Assembly (NCBI GenBank): GCA_017938145.1
Contig: JAGBCB010000023.1
Coordinates: forward strand, 19,038-83,037
Origin: Lachnospiraceae bacterium
Lineage (GTDB): Bacteria > Bacillota > Clostridia > Lachnospirales > Lachnospiraceae
Length of the DNA: 64,000 nt
Direction: 5' to 3'
The notes beneath the pieces were generated by a model. The model did no database searches, had not been told where the DNA came from, and was given only the letters and a program-made list of their open reading frames with translations. Below, one piece after another: positions 8,191 through 17,660 of the stretch (within the stretch, counting starts at the first letter, position 1; each line of letters starts with the position of its first letter). The position numbers and the translations under genes are program-made.

Positions 8191-9456
8191 CTACTCGACT
8201 TTTATTCTGCTATAATCCACTTCCCGCTTTTCTCTGGAAATACCGCCACTCATATGGTCAATCGGATGCTTTACAAACACGGCTCTCTTTATGGAATCGT
8301 TTCCAAATCGGTCACGTATTGCATCCACGGTTCTGTCTACCGCTATAAGTTTTTCATAATCAATTGCTTCAAAGAAAAACAACTGGCGCATAAAATCATC
8401 ATTCTGCACTTTACTTGTATGAATACCAAGATGCCTTATCGGCTGCCCTCGCCAAAGTTCATCAAACAATTCACAAGCTGCTTTATGAATTTCATTCGTA
8501 ATATTTGTTGCAACATCCAAAACCTTCTGATGGGAACAATAAGATAAATCTGAAGCACGGATCCCTACTGAAATAACCGATATTCTCACAGCATCCCGTC
8601 GTAACCGTTTCCCAACCGTTTCTGCCAATGCCAGCAGAACTACCTTGGCAGTTTCCATATCCGTCACATCAAAGGGCGTAGTCGTACTATTACCATACCC
8701 TTTATTTGCCGGAGGTTCTGTAATTACCGGACTTAAATCAATTCCGTTGGCAAAACTCCATACCACTTCACCCTGCTTCTTTAATATGGTTCGAAGCCAT
8801 ACCGGATTACATTTTGCCAGTTCACCTATGGTCTTGATTCCCATAGTAAATAAATTCTTTGTGGTTGCTCGACCTACAAAGAATAAATCTGATACCGACA
8901 GTGGCCACATCTTTCTCTCAATTTCATGAGGATATAACGTGTGCACCATATCCGGCTTCTTAAAATCACTTGCCATTTTTGCCAGCAGTTTATTTGTAGA
9001 AATACCTATATTAACCGTGAATCCAAGTTCATCCCGGATTCTATTTTTGATAATTTGGGCAGTTTCTTCCGGAGTGCCAAACAAATGATAGGTAGCCGTC
9101 ATATCCACAAAGGCTTCATCAATACTGTACTGCTCCACTGTATCCGAATACTCTCTTAGTATTCTCATGAATGCAGCGGAACACTGCTCATACAGGTTAT
9201 AGTTTGGAGGTACTATGATTAAATCCGGACATTTTTGTTTTGCTTCCAATAAAGATTCCCCTGTTTGGATTTTATACTTTTTAGCCGGAATCGACTTTGC
9301 AAGGATAATGCCATGACGCATGGTAACATCACCGCCGACAGCAGCCACCTGTTCCCTGAGATCTACTTTACCGCCTAGGTGATGTATTCGGTAACATGCC
9401 TCCCACGAAAGGAAAGCGCTGTTGACATCAATATGAAAAATGATATTTTCTATCAT
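8191..9456 (-). CDS. Y-family DNA polymerase (DinB/UmuC type)
   Basis: A translesion DNA polymerase of 421 residues. The catalytic carboxylates are seen in FHIDVNSAF (Asp10) and YSIDEAFVD (Asp113, Glu114). The palm and little-finger regions follow in the usual order and the length is normal for Y-family enzymes of Firmicutes. The polymerase copies damaged templates at the cost of errors. The ATG at 9456 follows a GGGAGGGG ribosome binding site. Transcription starts from a near-perfect sigma-A promoter whose spacer is a LexA box, so it should be SOS-induced. The unknown 103-residue gene and probably the IreB-like and SRAP genes follow on the same strand. Confidence 0.93.
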   Translation of the reverse strand: MIENIIFHIDVNSAFLSWEACYRIHHLGGKVDLREQVAAVGGDVTMRHGIILAKSIPAKKYKIQTGESLLEAKQKCPDLIIVPPNYNLYEQCSAAFMRILREYSDTVEQYSIDEAFVDMTATYHLFGTPEETAQIIKNRIRDELGFTVNIGISTNKLLAKMASDFKKPDMVHTLYPHEIERKMWPLSVSDLFFVGRATTKNLFTMGIKTIGELAKCNPVWLRTILKKQGEVVWSFANGIDLSPVITEPPANKGYGNSTTTPFDVTDMETAKVVLLALAETVGKRLRRDAVRISVISVGIRASDLSYCSHQKVLDVATNITNEIHKAACELFDELWRGQPIRHLGIHTSKVQNDDFMRQLFFFEAIDYEKLIAVDRTVDAIRDRFGNDSIKRAVFVKHPIDHMSGGISREKREVDYSRIKVE

Positions 9457-9479
9457 ACATGTCCCCTCCCTGTGTGCAA

Positions 9480-9508
9480 ATTATACAAACATACGTTCGT
9501 CTTGTCAA
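9480..9508 (-). promoter_or_regulatory. sigma-A promoter with a LexA (SOS) box in the spacer
   Basis: On the minus strand TTGACA (9508-9503), a 17-base spacer and TATAAT (9485-9480) form a consensus promoter. The spacer contains CGAACGTATGTTTG (9499-9486), which matches the Firmicutes LexA consensus CGAACRNRYGTTYC at 13 of 14 positions. Bound LexA would block polymerase directly. Confidence 0.92.
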
Positions 9509-9540
9509 GAGAGAACATTTTATGGCACTTCTTCCATAAA

Positions 9541-9576
9541 ACAAAAAAGCAGACCCTTAAACCTTAAGTCGTCTGC
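9541..9576 (-). terminator. intrinsic terminator of the AraC-family gene
   Basis: On the minus strand GCAGAC (9576-9571) pairs with GTCTGC (9554-9549), followed by a T-tract at 9548-9543. It lies just upstream of the SOS promoter and insulates the polymerase unit from the AraC gene. Confidence 0.75.
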
Positions 9577-9736
9577 CCTTTATGATGCAAAAATAGAAAT
9601 GTTTATTTACCAAAAATCATTTTATATATTCATAATGACTTTTCTTTAATTACTTAGCTGCAATTACTCCCTTAATTTATAATACCCTATCTCTTTTCTT
9701 CTATAATTCATAATTATCGAAAGTAATTCTGCCTTA

Positions 9737-10621
9737 TTAAGATTTTCGGTATTTATCTGCATTTCTCAAAAACCGATTTCGGTATTTATTCGGTGTCAAT
9801 CCATTAACTGTTTTGAATTTGCTAATAAAGTAGCTAATCGATTCAAAGCCCGTTTGTAATGCAATTTCTGTTATAGGCAAATCTGTTGTTTCTAACAAAG
9901 TACATGCCTGCTCTATCCGATACATTGTTAAATAGTTTATAAAACTCATATCAAAATGCTCTGTAAAAAAAGCACTAAAATAATTTTCTGATAACCCAAC
10001 TTCACCGGCAATAGCAGCAACTGTTATTTTTTCCGAATAGTGCTTTTTTATATAAGATAATATATTTTTACAGACATCCACCTGTTTTACAGCAAAATGC
10101 GATACAAAACCATTCTCTTGTTTTAGCAAACAGAGCAACTCCAACAATAAAATCTTCGTGCGAAATTCATACATCGGTAATCGTTCTTTATTTATCTCTA
10201 TTATCTCATCTACCAGATATAAAATCGACTGGTGCAAAGAGCTTCCGCATTTAACCAGATTCGGGAAACCTATTGTCTGTTCTAATACGGGACTAATGAT
10301 TTGTGACTGCACAATATCTTCCTGCTCAAACGCCAAAAATTCCATAGGAAACACATAGGCATAATACATTGTATCCATTGTCATTCCATGTAGCTGATGC
10401 AATTGCCCTGGATTAATAAATGCAATATCGCCTTCGGAAAGTGTATGTATTATACCATTCAGTATTAGTTCTACCTCGCCTGATTTAACACGCAAAATCT
10501 CCGTTTCTTCTTGCCAATGACAAGCTACGAAAATTTTCTTTTTCTTGGTATACATTGTATAAAGTTCAAAAGGAAACCGGGGAGTTCCACGGTTTTTACT
10601 TTCTCTCATACGTGAATCCAT
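9737..10621 (-). CDS. AraC-family regulator with N-terminal cupin domain
   Basis: A transcription factor of about 294 residues. The N-terminal half is a cupin-like sugar-sensing domain (LSEGDIAFINPGQLHQLHG), and residues about 190-290 hold the two helix-turn-helix units of AraC/XylS proteins, ending in the signature ITEIALQTGFESISYFISKF. The start may be the ATG at 10621 or the GTG at 10624; both follow GGAGG. It is divergent from the GH31 gene 125 bp away, which it most likely activates. It has its own terminator. Confidence 0.88.
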   Translation of the reverse strand: MDSRMRESKNRGTPRFPFELYTMYTKKKKIFVACHWQEETEILRVKSGEVELILNGIIHTLSEGDIAFINPGQLHQLHGMTMDTMYYAYVFPMEFLAFEQEDIVQSQIISPVLEQTIGFPNLVKCGSSLHQSILYLVDEIIEINKERLPMYEFRTKILLLELLCLLKQENGFVSHFAVKQVDVCKNILSYIKKHYSEKITVAAIAGEVGLSENYFSAFFTEHFDMSFINYLTMYRIEQACTLLETTDLPITEIALQTGFESISYFISKFKTVNGLTPNKYRNRFLRNADKYRKS

Positions 10622-10697
10622 CACATTTCACCTCCGTTTTCTAAGAATCCTTATATTTTTTAGCAGAAAATCAATATTTCTATAACAAGAATAGCAT

Positions 10698-10703
10698 TAT
10701 AAT
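10698..10703 (+). promoter_or_regulatory. TATAAT -10 element for GH31 with poor -35
   Basis: TATAAT stands about 44 bases before the GH31 ATG, but the -35 position (10675-10680) is far from consensus, as expected of a promoter that needs an activator such as the divergent AraC protein. Confidence 0.5.
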
Positions 10704-10746
10704 AACATTAAGTCAAACAATACAAATACTCAAAAGGAGGACTTTT

Positions 10747-13101
10747 ATGCTACATCAACACCTAATTGCTGCCACCTCACCTCTGGCACATCCACAGAAC
10801 ATTATACTGTTTGGTAATAAGCGAATTACCATATTAACTCCATGCCTGTTTCGTGTAGAAGAATCCAATGATGGCAATTATTGCGATGATGCCACACAAG
10901 TCGTTTGGTTCCGTAACATGCCACCTGTCACCTTCCAGGCAGAACCTATGGATAATGCATTAAAGATTCGTACAGAAGATGTTACTTTTATTTGCGGCGA
11001 CACCTTGAAAAACAGTTATATTATTTTTAATAACAATAAACAAGTGCCAGTCTCTAATGACGAAAATCTACTCGGAACTTATCGCACGCTTGATAGATGC
11101 GATGGTGATGTCTTTATACCTACCAACAAACCTCAGGAATGTGATTCTCCGATTCATTTGGAACAGGGGGTTATTTCTAAAAACGGTGTAGCTATTTACG
11201 ATGACAGCGCTTCACTTTTATTAACTCAAGATGGTACTTTAAAGCCTCGGAAAGTAAATGGTACAGATTTCTATATTTTTGCCTATGGAACAAATTATAG
11301 AGCAGCCGTACAAGCATTATATCAAATCAGTGGCTCTACTCCAGCCATTCCACGTTTTGCCCTTGGTAACTGGTGGAGTCGCTATTATGCCTACACCGAA
11401 AAAGAATATTTGCAAAAAATGGATTCTTTTGCCGATGCAGAAATTCCTTTCACAGTTGCCACTGTGGACATGGACTGGCACTGGAGCGCAAATATGCCGG
11501 GAGGCGTTAGCGGTTGGACCGGTTACAGTTGGAATACCGATTTATTTCCTGACTATCGACGTTTTTTGAAAAGTCTTCATGAACGCAATCTGTATGTAAC
11601 ATTGAATCTACATCCGGCAGACGGAGTCCGCCCTTTTGAGGACATGTATGAAGAAATGGCGAAACATATGGGCTGTGACCCAACGTCCAATCAAACTATT
11701 CCATTTGATCTTGCCAATGAAAACTTTGTAAACGCTTATTTTGATGTTCTACATAAACCATATGAGAAAGACGGCGTAGATTTCTGGTGGATTGACTGGC
11801 AGCAAGGGCAAACCTCTACCGTAGAAGGTCTGGATCCACTTTGGGCATTAAATCACTATCATTCTTTAGATATTGCTAAGAATAACGAAGCGCTGATTTT
11901 ATCACGCTATGCCGGCATTGGCTCCCACAGATATCCTTTAGGATTTTCTGGTGACACTTTTGTAACCTGGAACACCTTAAAGTATCTCCCTTACTTTACT
12001 GCTACAGCCAGCAACTGCGGTTACACCTGGTGGAGCCACGATATCGGAGGACACATGAGCGGTGAAAAAGACAATGAGCTCTATGTGCGTTTTATCCAGT
12101 TTGGCGTATTCAGCCCTATCAATCGCCTACACAGTGCAAAGACCCCTATCTTCTCCAAGGAACCTGTGTCCTATAAAAACGGCAGCGGACTCATTGCAAA
12201 GGAGTTTTTGAAGCTCCGCCATTCCATGATTCCATTCCTATACTCTGCCTCCTGCGAAACCAGTGAACAGGGATTGGCGCTAATTGAGCCGATGTATTAT
12301 GAGTATCCGGAAGAGCCGGATGCTTATGAATGTCCTGGTCAGTATTATTTTGGAAGACAGCTCATTGCCGCACCGATTACTGAAAAAAGCGATTCCTACG
12401 GTATGGTTACTAAAAAAGTATGGCTTCCGGAAGGTAACTGGACAGATGTCTTTACCGGTGATACCTATATAGGCGGCAAATGGCAAAGTATGACCCGCTA
12501 TTTAGATTCCTTCCCGTTACTTGCTAAAGAAGGTGGTTTTTTTGTCCTGGATGGTGCTCCTTCCGAAAACAGCATTGCCTTGCCAAAACGCTTAAAAGTT
12601 CTCGCCTTTCAGGGAAATGGCTGTTACCATCTTTATGAAGATGCAAATAATGCCCGGGCAATCACACACTTTGTTTCTGAGAAGTTAGCATCACATACAC
12701 AAAGAATTACTATAACCATAGAAGATACAGCCAATATTCTCCCTGACAGAGAACTTTATCTTGAATTATGCAATATCACAGAAGGTCAGGTAACAGTATC
12801 TTCCAATGGTACACCACTGCCGTTTGAAGTACGTCATTCTTCCCACACCACGGTAATACTAAGAACCCTTGAAGCAAACACTGTTTATGAATTTACAATA
12901 ACAGAAACTGCAGACGAACATTCTAAAAAGCAAGCTGCACTCTGCCGCGTATTTATGGAACTGGAATGGTCAAACAATGAAAAAAGTAACCTCTACACCA
13001 AGCTTTGTCAGGCTGAAACTAAATCAACCTGCCACCAGCTTGTAGAACAGTCTGATTTACCGGAGGTATTCAAACGACGGTTATATGAAGTAATCGATTA
13101 A
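10747..13101 (+). CDS. GH31 family alpha-glycosidase
   Basis: A 784-residue cytoplasmic glycoside hydrolase of family GH31 (retaining alpha-glucosidases and alpha-xylosidases). It has an N-terminal beta-sandwich (about 1-200), a TIM barrel with the nucleophile in DFWWIDWQQG (Asp350) and the acid/base in FSGDTF (Asp403), and C-terminal beta domains. No signal peptide. AAAGGAGG lies just upstream of the ATG at 10747. The WWIDWQQG form marks a GH31 subgroup whose members act on plain alpha-glucosides or alpha-galactosides; substrate cannot be read from sequence. The last 65 residues form a short helical tail not typical of the family. It stands alone, controlled by the divergent AraC regulator. 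Confidence 0.92.
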   Translation: MLHQHLIAATSPLAHPQNIILFGNKRITILTPCLFRVEESNDGNYCDDATQVVWFRNMPPVTFQAEPMDNALKIRTEDVTFICGDTLKNSYIIFNNNKQVPVSNDENLLGTYRTLDRCDGDVFIPTNKPQECDSPIHLEQGVISKNGVAIYDDSASLLLTQDGTLKPRKVNGTDFYIFAYGTNYRAAVQALYQISGSTPAIPRFALGNWWSRYYAYTEKEYLQKMDSFADAEIPFTVATVDMDWHWSANMPGGVSGWTGYSWNTDLFPDYRRFLKSLHERNLYVTLNLHPADGVRPFEDMYEEMAKHMGCDPTSNQTIPFDLANENFVNAYFDVLHKPYEKDGVDFWWIDWQQGQTSTVEGLDPLWALNHYHSLDIAKNNEALILSRYAGIGSHRYPLGFSGDTFVTWNTLKYLPYFTATASNCGYTWWSHDIGGHMSGEKDNELYVRFIQFGVFSPINRLHSAKTPIFSKEPVSYKNGSGLIAKEFLKLRHSMIPFLYSASCETSEQGLALIEPMYYEYPEEPDAYECPGQYYFGRQLIAAPITEKSDSYGMVTKKVWLPEGNWTDVFTGDTYIGGKWQSMTRYLDSFPLLAKEGGFFVLDGAPSENSIALPKRLKVLAFQGNGCYHLYEDANNARAITHFVSEKLASHTQRITITIEDTANILPDRELYLELCNITEGQVTVSSNGTPLPFEVRHSSHTTVILRTLEANTVYEFTITETADEHSKKQAALCRVFMELEWSNNEKSNLYTKLCQAETKSTCHQLVEQSDLPEVFKRRLYEVID

Positions 13102-13129
13102 TAACTAATTTACTCCTATGTCATTATAT

Positions 13130-13169
13130 TATTAAAAATCACCCAGTAAGCCTGTGATTACTGGGTGAT
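13130..13169 (-). terminator. terminator at the end of the 13-31 kb operon
   Basis: A perfect 12-bp inverted repeat (13138-13149 with 13158-13169) separates the convergent GH31 and YesL genes. On the minus strand it is followed by a T-rich tract at 13137-13130; on the plus strand the T-tract is missing. Confidence 0.7.
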
Positions 13170-13229
13170 CTCTGGGTAAGTATGAATTTCAAAAAACTAT
13201 TCTCTTATAGATCGTTATCATCCTCCACA

Positions 13230-13868
13230 TTACTCAATTTCTTCATTGCTATCATTGTCTTCTATTTCCGGTGGCATATATTTTTTTAGTATGTGGTTAA
13301 AAATCAAACCATTCAAAGCCATATAGGCAACCCAACTAATCAAAAACCATCCAGTATACTTATATATAACTAGAAGCCATATTGCAAACAGAACAAGAAT
13401 TAAAAATGTCCACGGAATATTTCCAACCATAATCATCAAACAATTTTTTAACACGGTTCTTGTTTTGTCTGCAAAACAAGAAATATATGGAAACCAATAC
13501 CTTGTCCATATATATACAATAGTAACACATCCTATAAATACCCAGCTAAAGAAATCTTTAAAATTGCCCTTGAATAAAATCAAATAATAGCTACTCAAGC
13601 CAAGAATAAAAAATATAGCAATCTGTAACAAAAACACGCCTGTCGCCTGTATAAAGTTTTCTTTGAAAGATTTGATAAAAGAACGTCCAATATAATCTCT
13701 TTCTTTTATAATCACTTTACTAAATGTGTAATAGAATGCACAAGTTGACGCCCCAATTGTTACAACTGGCAACGAGAACAACACCCATAAAACAAACAGA
13801 TAACAGCAATTTGTTATCCCAACCATCAGTCTTCCATACCACGAATCATAGCTAAAGAAACCTTTCAT
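13230..13868 (-). CDS. YesL family (DUF624) membrane protein
   Basis: A membrane protein of 212 residues with about five hydrophobic segments, matching YesL/DUF624: an N-terminal SWYGRLMVG block, GASTCAFYYTFSKVI, and a C-terminal helix with NGLIFNHILKKY. YesL-type proteins occur almost only in Firmicutes sugar loci with LplB/LplC-type importers; their role is unknown. The start at 13868 is chosen because AAGGAG lies five bases upstream; a longer start is possible but has no ribosome binding site. Last gene of the long minus-strand locus. Confidence 0.85.
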   Translation of the reverse strand: MKGFFSYDSWYGRLMVGITNCCYLFVLWVLFSLPVVTIGASTCAFYYTFSKVIIKERDYIGRSFIKSFKENFIQATGVFLLQIAIFFILGLSSYYLILFKGNFKDFFSWVFIGCVTIVYIWTRYWFPYISCFADKTRTVLKNCLMIMVGNIPWTFLILVLFAIWLLVIYKYTGWFLISWVAYMALNGLIFNHILKKYMPPEIEDNDSNEEIE

Positions 13869-13935
13869 AATACGCTCCTTATTCACCTACAAATTGTTGT
13901 TACCGTGATTCCCTTCGGCTCCTGTTGGCTGTCTA

Positions 13936-14835
13936 TCAGGCGAAAGCCAAGGAATCAATCAATGTATCTACTTCGTCATAGGTAGGAATAGATGATGCAG
14001 CTCCTTTTCTGGAAACAGCGATGGCCGATGCTGCAGATGCCCTTCTAAGAACCTCTGAAGTATCCATTCCTCTACAAAGACCTGCTACAAAGTATCCGGT
14101 AAAGGTATCACCTGCTGCCGTGGTATCCACCGCAGGCACCGAAAAAGCCTTCTGTTTATACACCTCTCCGTTTCTTAATAAAACACTTCCTTCTTTGCCT
14201 AGTGTAAGCACAACCTGCAAATTTGGATATTCTTTCTGTGCCCAAACTAAAAAATCATTAGCGTTCTTTGTTCCAATCCATTGCATGGCTTCTGTCTCAT
14301 TCAGCATCACACAATACAAATCTCGTAAATCAATCTTTTTCAGTTGTTCCTCGAAAGGCGATGGGTTCAATATTATTTTCATGCCTTTTTCAGCAGCTTT
14401 TTTTATCAAATATATTAAATTGCTAATTTCATTCTGAAGAAGCAAAATATCTCCAGAATCAAACTGTTTCAATACTTGATCGATATATTCTACGGTAACA
14501 GCACCATTGGCTCCACGATATATGACAATAGAATTCTCACCATTCTTATCCACCTGTATGATTGCTTGACCAGTGGACTCTTTTACCGTATGCAGATGAT
14601 GAATATCCACACCCGCTTGCTCTAAGGTATGGCGCAACATATTATCATCCTCTCCAATACAACCAGCAAAAAAAACCTGAGCATTTGCTTTTGAAATTGC
14701 AATGGCCTGGTTTAACCCTTTGCCTCCAGGAAACTTTGATAGTTTATTCGCCACCAGTGTTTCACCCGGTTGTACGATATGTTCCACATCATAGACATAG
14801 TCAATATTACATGAACCAAAATCAAGAATCTTCAT
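13936..14835 (-). CDS. PfkB-family sugar kinase, ribokinase-like
   Basis: A 299-residue PfkB kinase with the two family signatures: PGGKGLNQA near residue 36 and the catalytic DTTAAGDTFTG near residue 239 (Asp of GD as base). The closest pattern is ribokinase. In this locus it could phosphorylate a sugar or a 2-keto-3-deoxy acid released from imported oligosaccharides. Start supported by GAGAGGA. The gene follows the aldolase gene after 110 bases and precedes YesL. Confidence 0.85.
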   Translation of the reverse strand: MKILDFGSCNIDYVYDVEHIVQPGETLVANKLSKFPGGKGLNQAIAISKANAQVFFAGCIGEDDNMLRHTLEQAGVDIHHLHTVKESTGQAIIQVDKNGENSIVIYRGANGAVTVEYIDQVLKQFDSGDILLLQNEISNLIYLIKKAAEKGMKIILNPSPFEEQLKKIDLRDLYCVMLNETEAMQWIGTKNANDFLVWAQKEYPNLQVVLTLGKEGSVLLRNGEVYKQKAFSVPAVDTTAAGDTFTGYFVAGLCRGMDTSEVLRRASAASAIAVSRKGAASSIPTYDEVDTLIDSLAFA

Positions 14836-14945
14836 AACCTAATCCTCTCTTTTCTAGTCTTTTTATACCTTAATTATATCCATTACATACGCCAAATTAC
14901 AAGCACAAACAATGCGGAAAACTGGCTAATTCCGCTTCCTCAATC

Positions 14946-15863
14946 TTATTTTGAAATATATCGGCTACGCAGTAGTTCATTTAAATGATACATCTGCTGC
15001 ATCACTTCCTTCTGATATTCTGTCACCAACTTTTCATCTGCACTTCTGGCAAAGGTATCCATCTGAATTCCTTCATACTGCAGATAATATTTTGCAGTAC
15101 ATGGATATGCCGGACTTTCTGTAAAAGCAGCCATGCTGAGTATTGCAGACAATTCTTCTGCTTCCTCCGGTCTGCTCTTGAAATTTTCAAACAACCATGC
15201 ATAGAGATCCGGATGAAAATTAGCCATAATACCAGAGTATCCATTACCACCGGCTTTTACGGATGTTAAGAAGGTCTGTCCATTAGCATTAAAAAGCTTA
15301 CAACCACTTCCCTTTAACAGTTCAATTCTTTCCTTTAAAAGATCCGGATCGCAACAAGTATCTTTTATGAAAGCAAAACGTTTTGTATCTATACACCAAC
15401 GTAAGATATCTGTACTAAGAAGTCTCTTATACGGTTTCGGACATTCATAAATTCCTAACGGAATCTCTTTATTAGTTCTTTCTAACAGTTTTTCCGCATT
15501 CTGAATCCAGACTTTATCTCCATCATTATGAATATCCAGTCGGTTACTCACCCAAACAAAGGCGTCAATTCCGGTTTCGCTGACCGCATCAATTTCTTCT
15601 GCCTGTTCCTCTAATGATGTGGAAGTATGTCCCGAAGCTACTACATTCAGTCTTCCGGCAGCCTGCTCCACAACTTCGCTTGCCAGACGTACCTTTTCCT
15701 TAAGACTTAAAAAATGCATCTCACTGGACTGACATACTGCGAAGATACCTGTACATCCCTTCTCTACGTAAAATTCAACCAGCTTTCTGACTGCATCATA
15801 ATCGATTTCTCCATTTTTATACGGGGTTATCATGGTTGGATAAATTCCATCTTTAATGTTCAT
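14946..15863 (-). CDS. DHDPS/NanA-superfamily aldolase, divergent
   Basis: A TIM-barrel aldolase of 305 residues. The Schiff-base lysine is in FAFIKDTC (Lys167) and the catalytic tyrosine in LGIYECP (Tyr139). The substrate-binding loop, GSTGE in dihydrodipicolinate synthase and N-acetylneuraminate lyase, reads CQSSEM here (residues about 44-49), so the substrate is probably neither of theirs. Members with such loops cleave or form other 2-keto acids. The start at 15863 is set by AAAGGAGAG; a longer in-frame start at 15887 lacks one. Upstream is MgtC, downstream the sugar kinase. Confidence 0.85.
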   Translation of the reverse strand: MNIKDGIYPTMITPYKNGEIDYDAVRKLVEFYVEKGCTGIFAVCQSSEMHFLSLKEKVRLASEVVEQAAGRLNVVASGHTSTSLEEQAEEIDAVSETGIDAFVWVSNRLDIHNDGDKVWIQNAEKLLERTNKEIPLGIYECPKPYKRLLSTDILRWCIDTKRFAFIKDTCCDPDLLKERIELLKGSGCKLFNANGQTFLTSVKAGGNGYSGIMANFHPDLYAWLFENFKSRPEEAEELSAILSMAAFTESPAYPCTAKYYLQYEGIQMDTFARSADEKLVTEYQKEVMQQMYHLNELLRSRYISK

Positions 15864-15901
15864 AAATTTTCTCTCCTTTTTTAACAAACCTTCGATTTAC
15901 A

Positions 15902-16648
15902 TTATAAATCTTCTAATCGTTCAATTGATTTGACTTCTGCATTATCACATATAAACTGAGTAATCGCTTCTACACTACAATTCTGCCTAGGTCTAATAAC
16001 TGCTTCAACAAAAACTTGTTTTGATTCTTCGTTTCTTGAACCTCCGGAAGAACCAGAAACTTTATCACTGCCAGAAGTAATCTTAAATCTATGGAAATTA
16101 CGGAATCCAAAGAACTTAATCATTTTCTCTTTGATACTGTCATTATATTGCAGTTTTACCAAAAGCAAATGTGTAGAATCTCGTTTCAACAGCTTAGAGT
16201 GGTTCAATATTTGAAAAATAATAATTATTACTGTCGTACCGACTGCTAAGAAAAACATGCCGGTTGCAGCACACATTCCAATCGCCGCAGTTGCCCAAAT
16301 TCCTGCCGCAGTTGTAAGACCGCGCATACTCTCTCTTCGAAAAAAAATCATACCGGCTCCCAGAAAGCCAATGCCCGATACAATCTGCGCAGCAATTCTT
16401 GCACCATCTCCTAAATCACCGGCATCCTTTTTAAACCACAAAGAAATACAGGTTAACAAAGCTGATGCAGATGCAACAATAAAATGGGTACCCATACCAG
16501 CTTCCTTCTGCCTTCTACTACGCTCAATACCAATGCAAAAACCTAGTAAAGCTCCGACCAGCACTCGGATTAAATACTCCAACTCAGACGTAGGTACAAA
16601 TTGTTCCAAAGATGTCCAAATGGATAATTTTGATATTAACACATGCAC
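15902..16648 (-). CDS. MgtC/SapB family membrane protein
   Basis: A 248-residue protein with the MgtC pattern: GFCIGIERSRRQKEAG, GTHFIVASASALL, GDGARIAAQIVSGIGFLGAG and GLTTAAGIWATAAIG. Four to five membrane segments cover residues about 25-145, followed by a soluble ACT-like C-terminal domain with a Ser/Gly-rich linker. MgtC proteins are linked to survival at low magnesium and to control of ATP synthase in Salmonella; members in Firmicutes are mostly unstudied. AAAGGAG precedes the ATG. It is unusual to find one between an aldolase and a DMT transporter in a sugar locus. Confidence 0.9.
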   Translation of the reverse strand: MHVLISKLSIWTSLEQFVPTSELEYLIRVLVGALLGFCIGIERSRRQKEAGMGTHFIVASASALLTCISLWFKKDAGDLGDGARIAAQIVSGIGFLGAGMIFFRRESMRGLTTAAGIWATAAIGMCAATGMFFLAVGTTVIIIIFQILNHSKLLKRDSTHLLLVKLQYNDSIKEKMIKFFGFRNFHRFKITSGSDKVSGSSGGSRNEESKQVFVEAVIRPRQNCSVEAITQFICDNAEVKSIERLEDL

Positions 16649-16760
16649 GCTCCTTTCAGAGATTCAAGAATCTTTTCCTATTTTCATCTTCGCTTTTTAT
16701 TTACATTGATAGCTACGATTCCATTACGAAACAAATACAACATATCATTACAACTATCAT

Positions 16761-17660
16761 TTACATCATAAAACATCCACAGGAAAGAAACGCCATCAAT
16801 AGCTGAATCCACTGTCTTTTGTTTAATCTTTCTCTGTAAATTAAGTAATCAATTATTGCAATTACAATAATCGGTACACAAAACTCAACAGGAGCCTGGA
16901 ATATTAACGGAACCATTCCTGCACATGTGATTGACAACTTATCTGAAGTAAATATCAAAACAGCATATGCTATCATAATCAAAATGCTTTTCTTCGATAA
17001 TGTTGTGCGTACTCCATCTTTAAATTCCGAAGGATTTTTCACCAAGGATATTACCAATACCAGCCCCATAATCAACATTGAAACAGCCATGTACTGTGTA
17101 ACAAATCCACCACCACCTAAGCCCATTCTTGTTACAATATTGAAAATGATTAAAGCCAGACCTTGGGTAAAAAACACCACAACACAAGCTATTTTAAATT
17201 TAGTAGAATTCTTATTTATCTGCTCTTTTTCCGTTGTTACAAAGTTTAATGCAAGAGCAATAAGAGCAAATACAAATCCCACTAATTTGTATACTGTCAC
17301 TACATTTTCCTCTGGTAATACAATGATTCCGTATGCCGAAGGCAGAACCAGCTTTCCCAGTAAGGCGCATGTAACAATGATAGATACATTTCCCCACGCA
17401 GTTCCTATCAAACAAAGAATACCTGTCACAAGAGCTGCTATCGCAAACACTATTGCATAAGCCAGGCTGGTTGCATTAAGCACAAATTCCCCTGAAGATG
17501 TAGCACCTGTAACCGCTGCAAAAGCATTTGTTATCAGCATAAATAAAGCGGTCGGAACAATACCCATACCATTCTTTAACTGATAACCCTTTCGCAGTTC
17601 GCTCATGAATCCCACTTCAATAGAAGCAATCACTATAAATAGTAATGCTATGAGTCTCAT
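16761..17660 (-). CDS. DMT-superfamily (EamA-like) transporter
   Basis: An inner-membrane protein of 299 residues with about ten hydrophobic segments in two repeated halves, typical of the drug/metabolite transporter superfamily. Substrate unknown. The start at 17660 is chosen because its ATG overlaps the TGA of the upstream aldolase fragment (ATGA), so the two are translationally coupled. Upstream in the locus that coupling would originally have joined an aldolase with a carrier, perhaps for the same acid. Confidence 0.75.
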   Translation of the reverse strand: MRLIALLFIVIASIEVGFMSELRKGYQLKNGMGIVPTALFMLITNAFAAVTGATSSGEFVLNATSLAYAIVFAIAALVTGILCLIGTAWGNVSIIVTCALLGKLVLPSAYGIIVLPEENVVTVYKLVGFVFALIALALNFVTTEKEQINKNSTKFKIACVVVFFTQGLALIIFNIVTRMGLGGGGFVTQYMAVSMLIMGLVLVISLVKNPSEFKDGVRTTLSKKSILIMIAYAVLIFTSDKLSITCAGMVPLIFQAPVEFCVPIIVIAIIDYLIYRERLNKRQWIQLLMAFLSCGCFMM

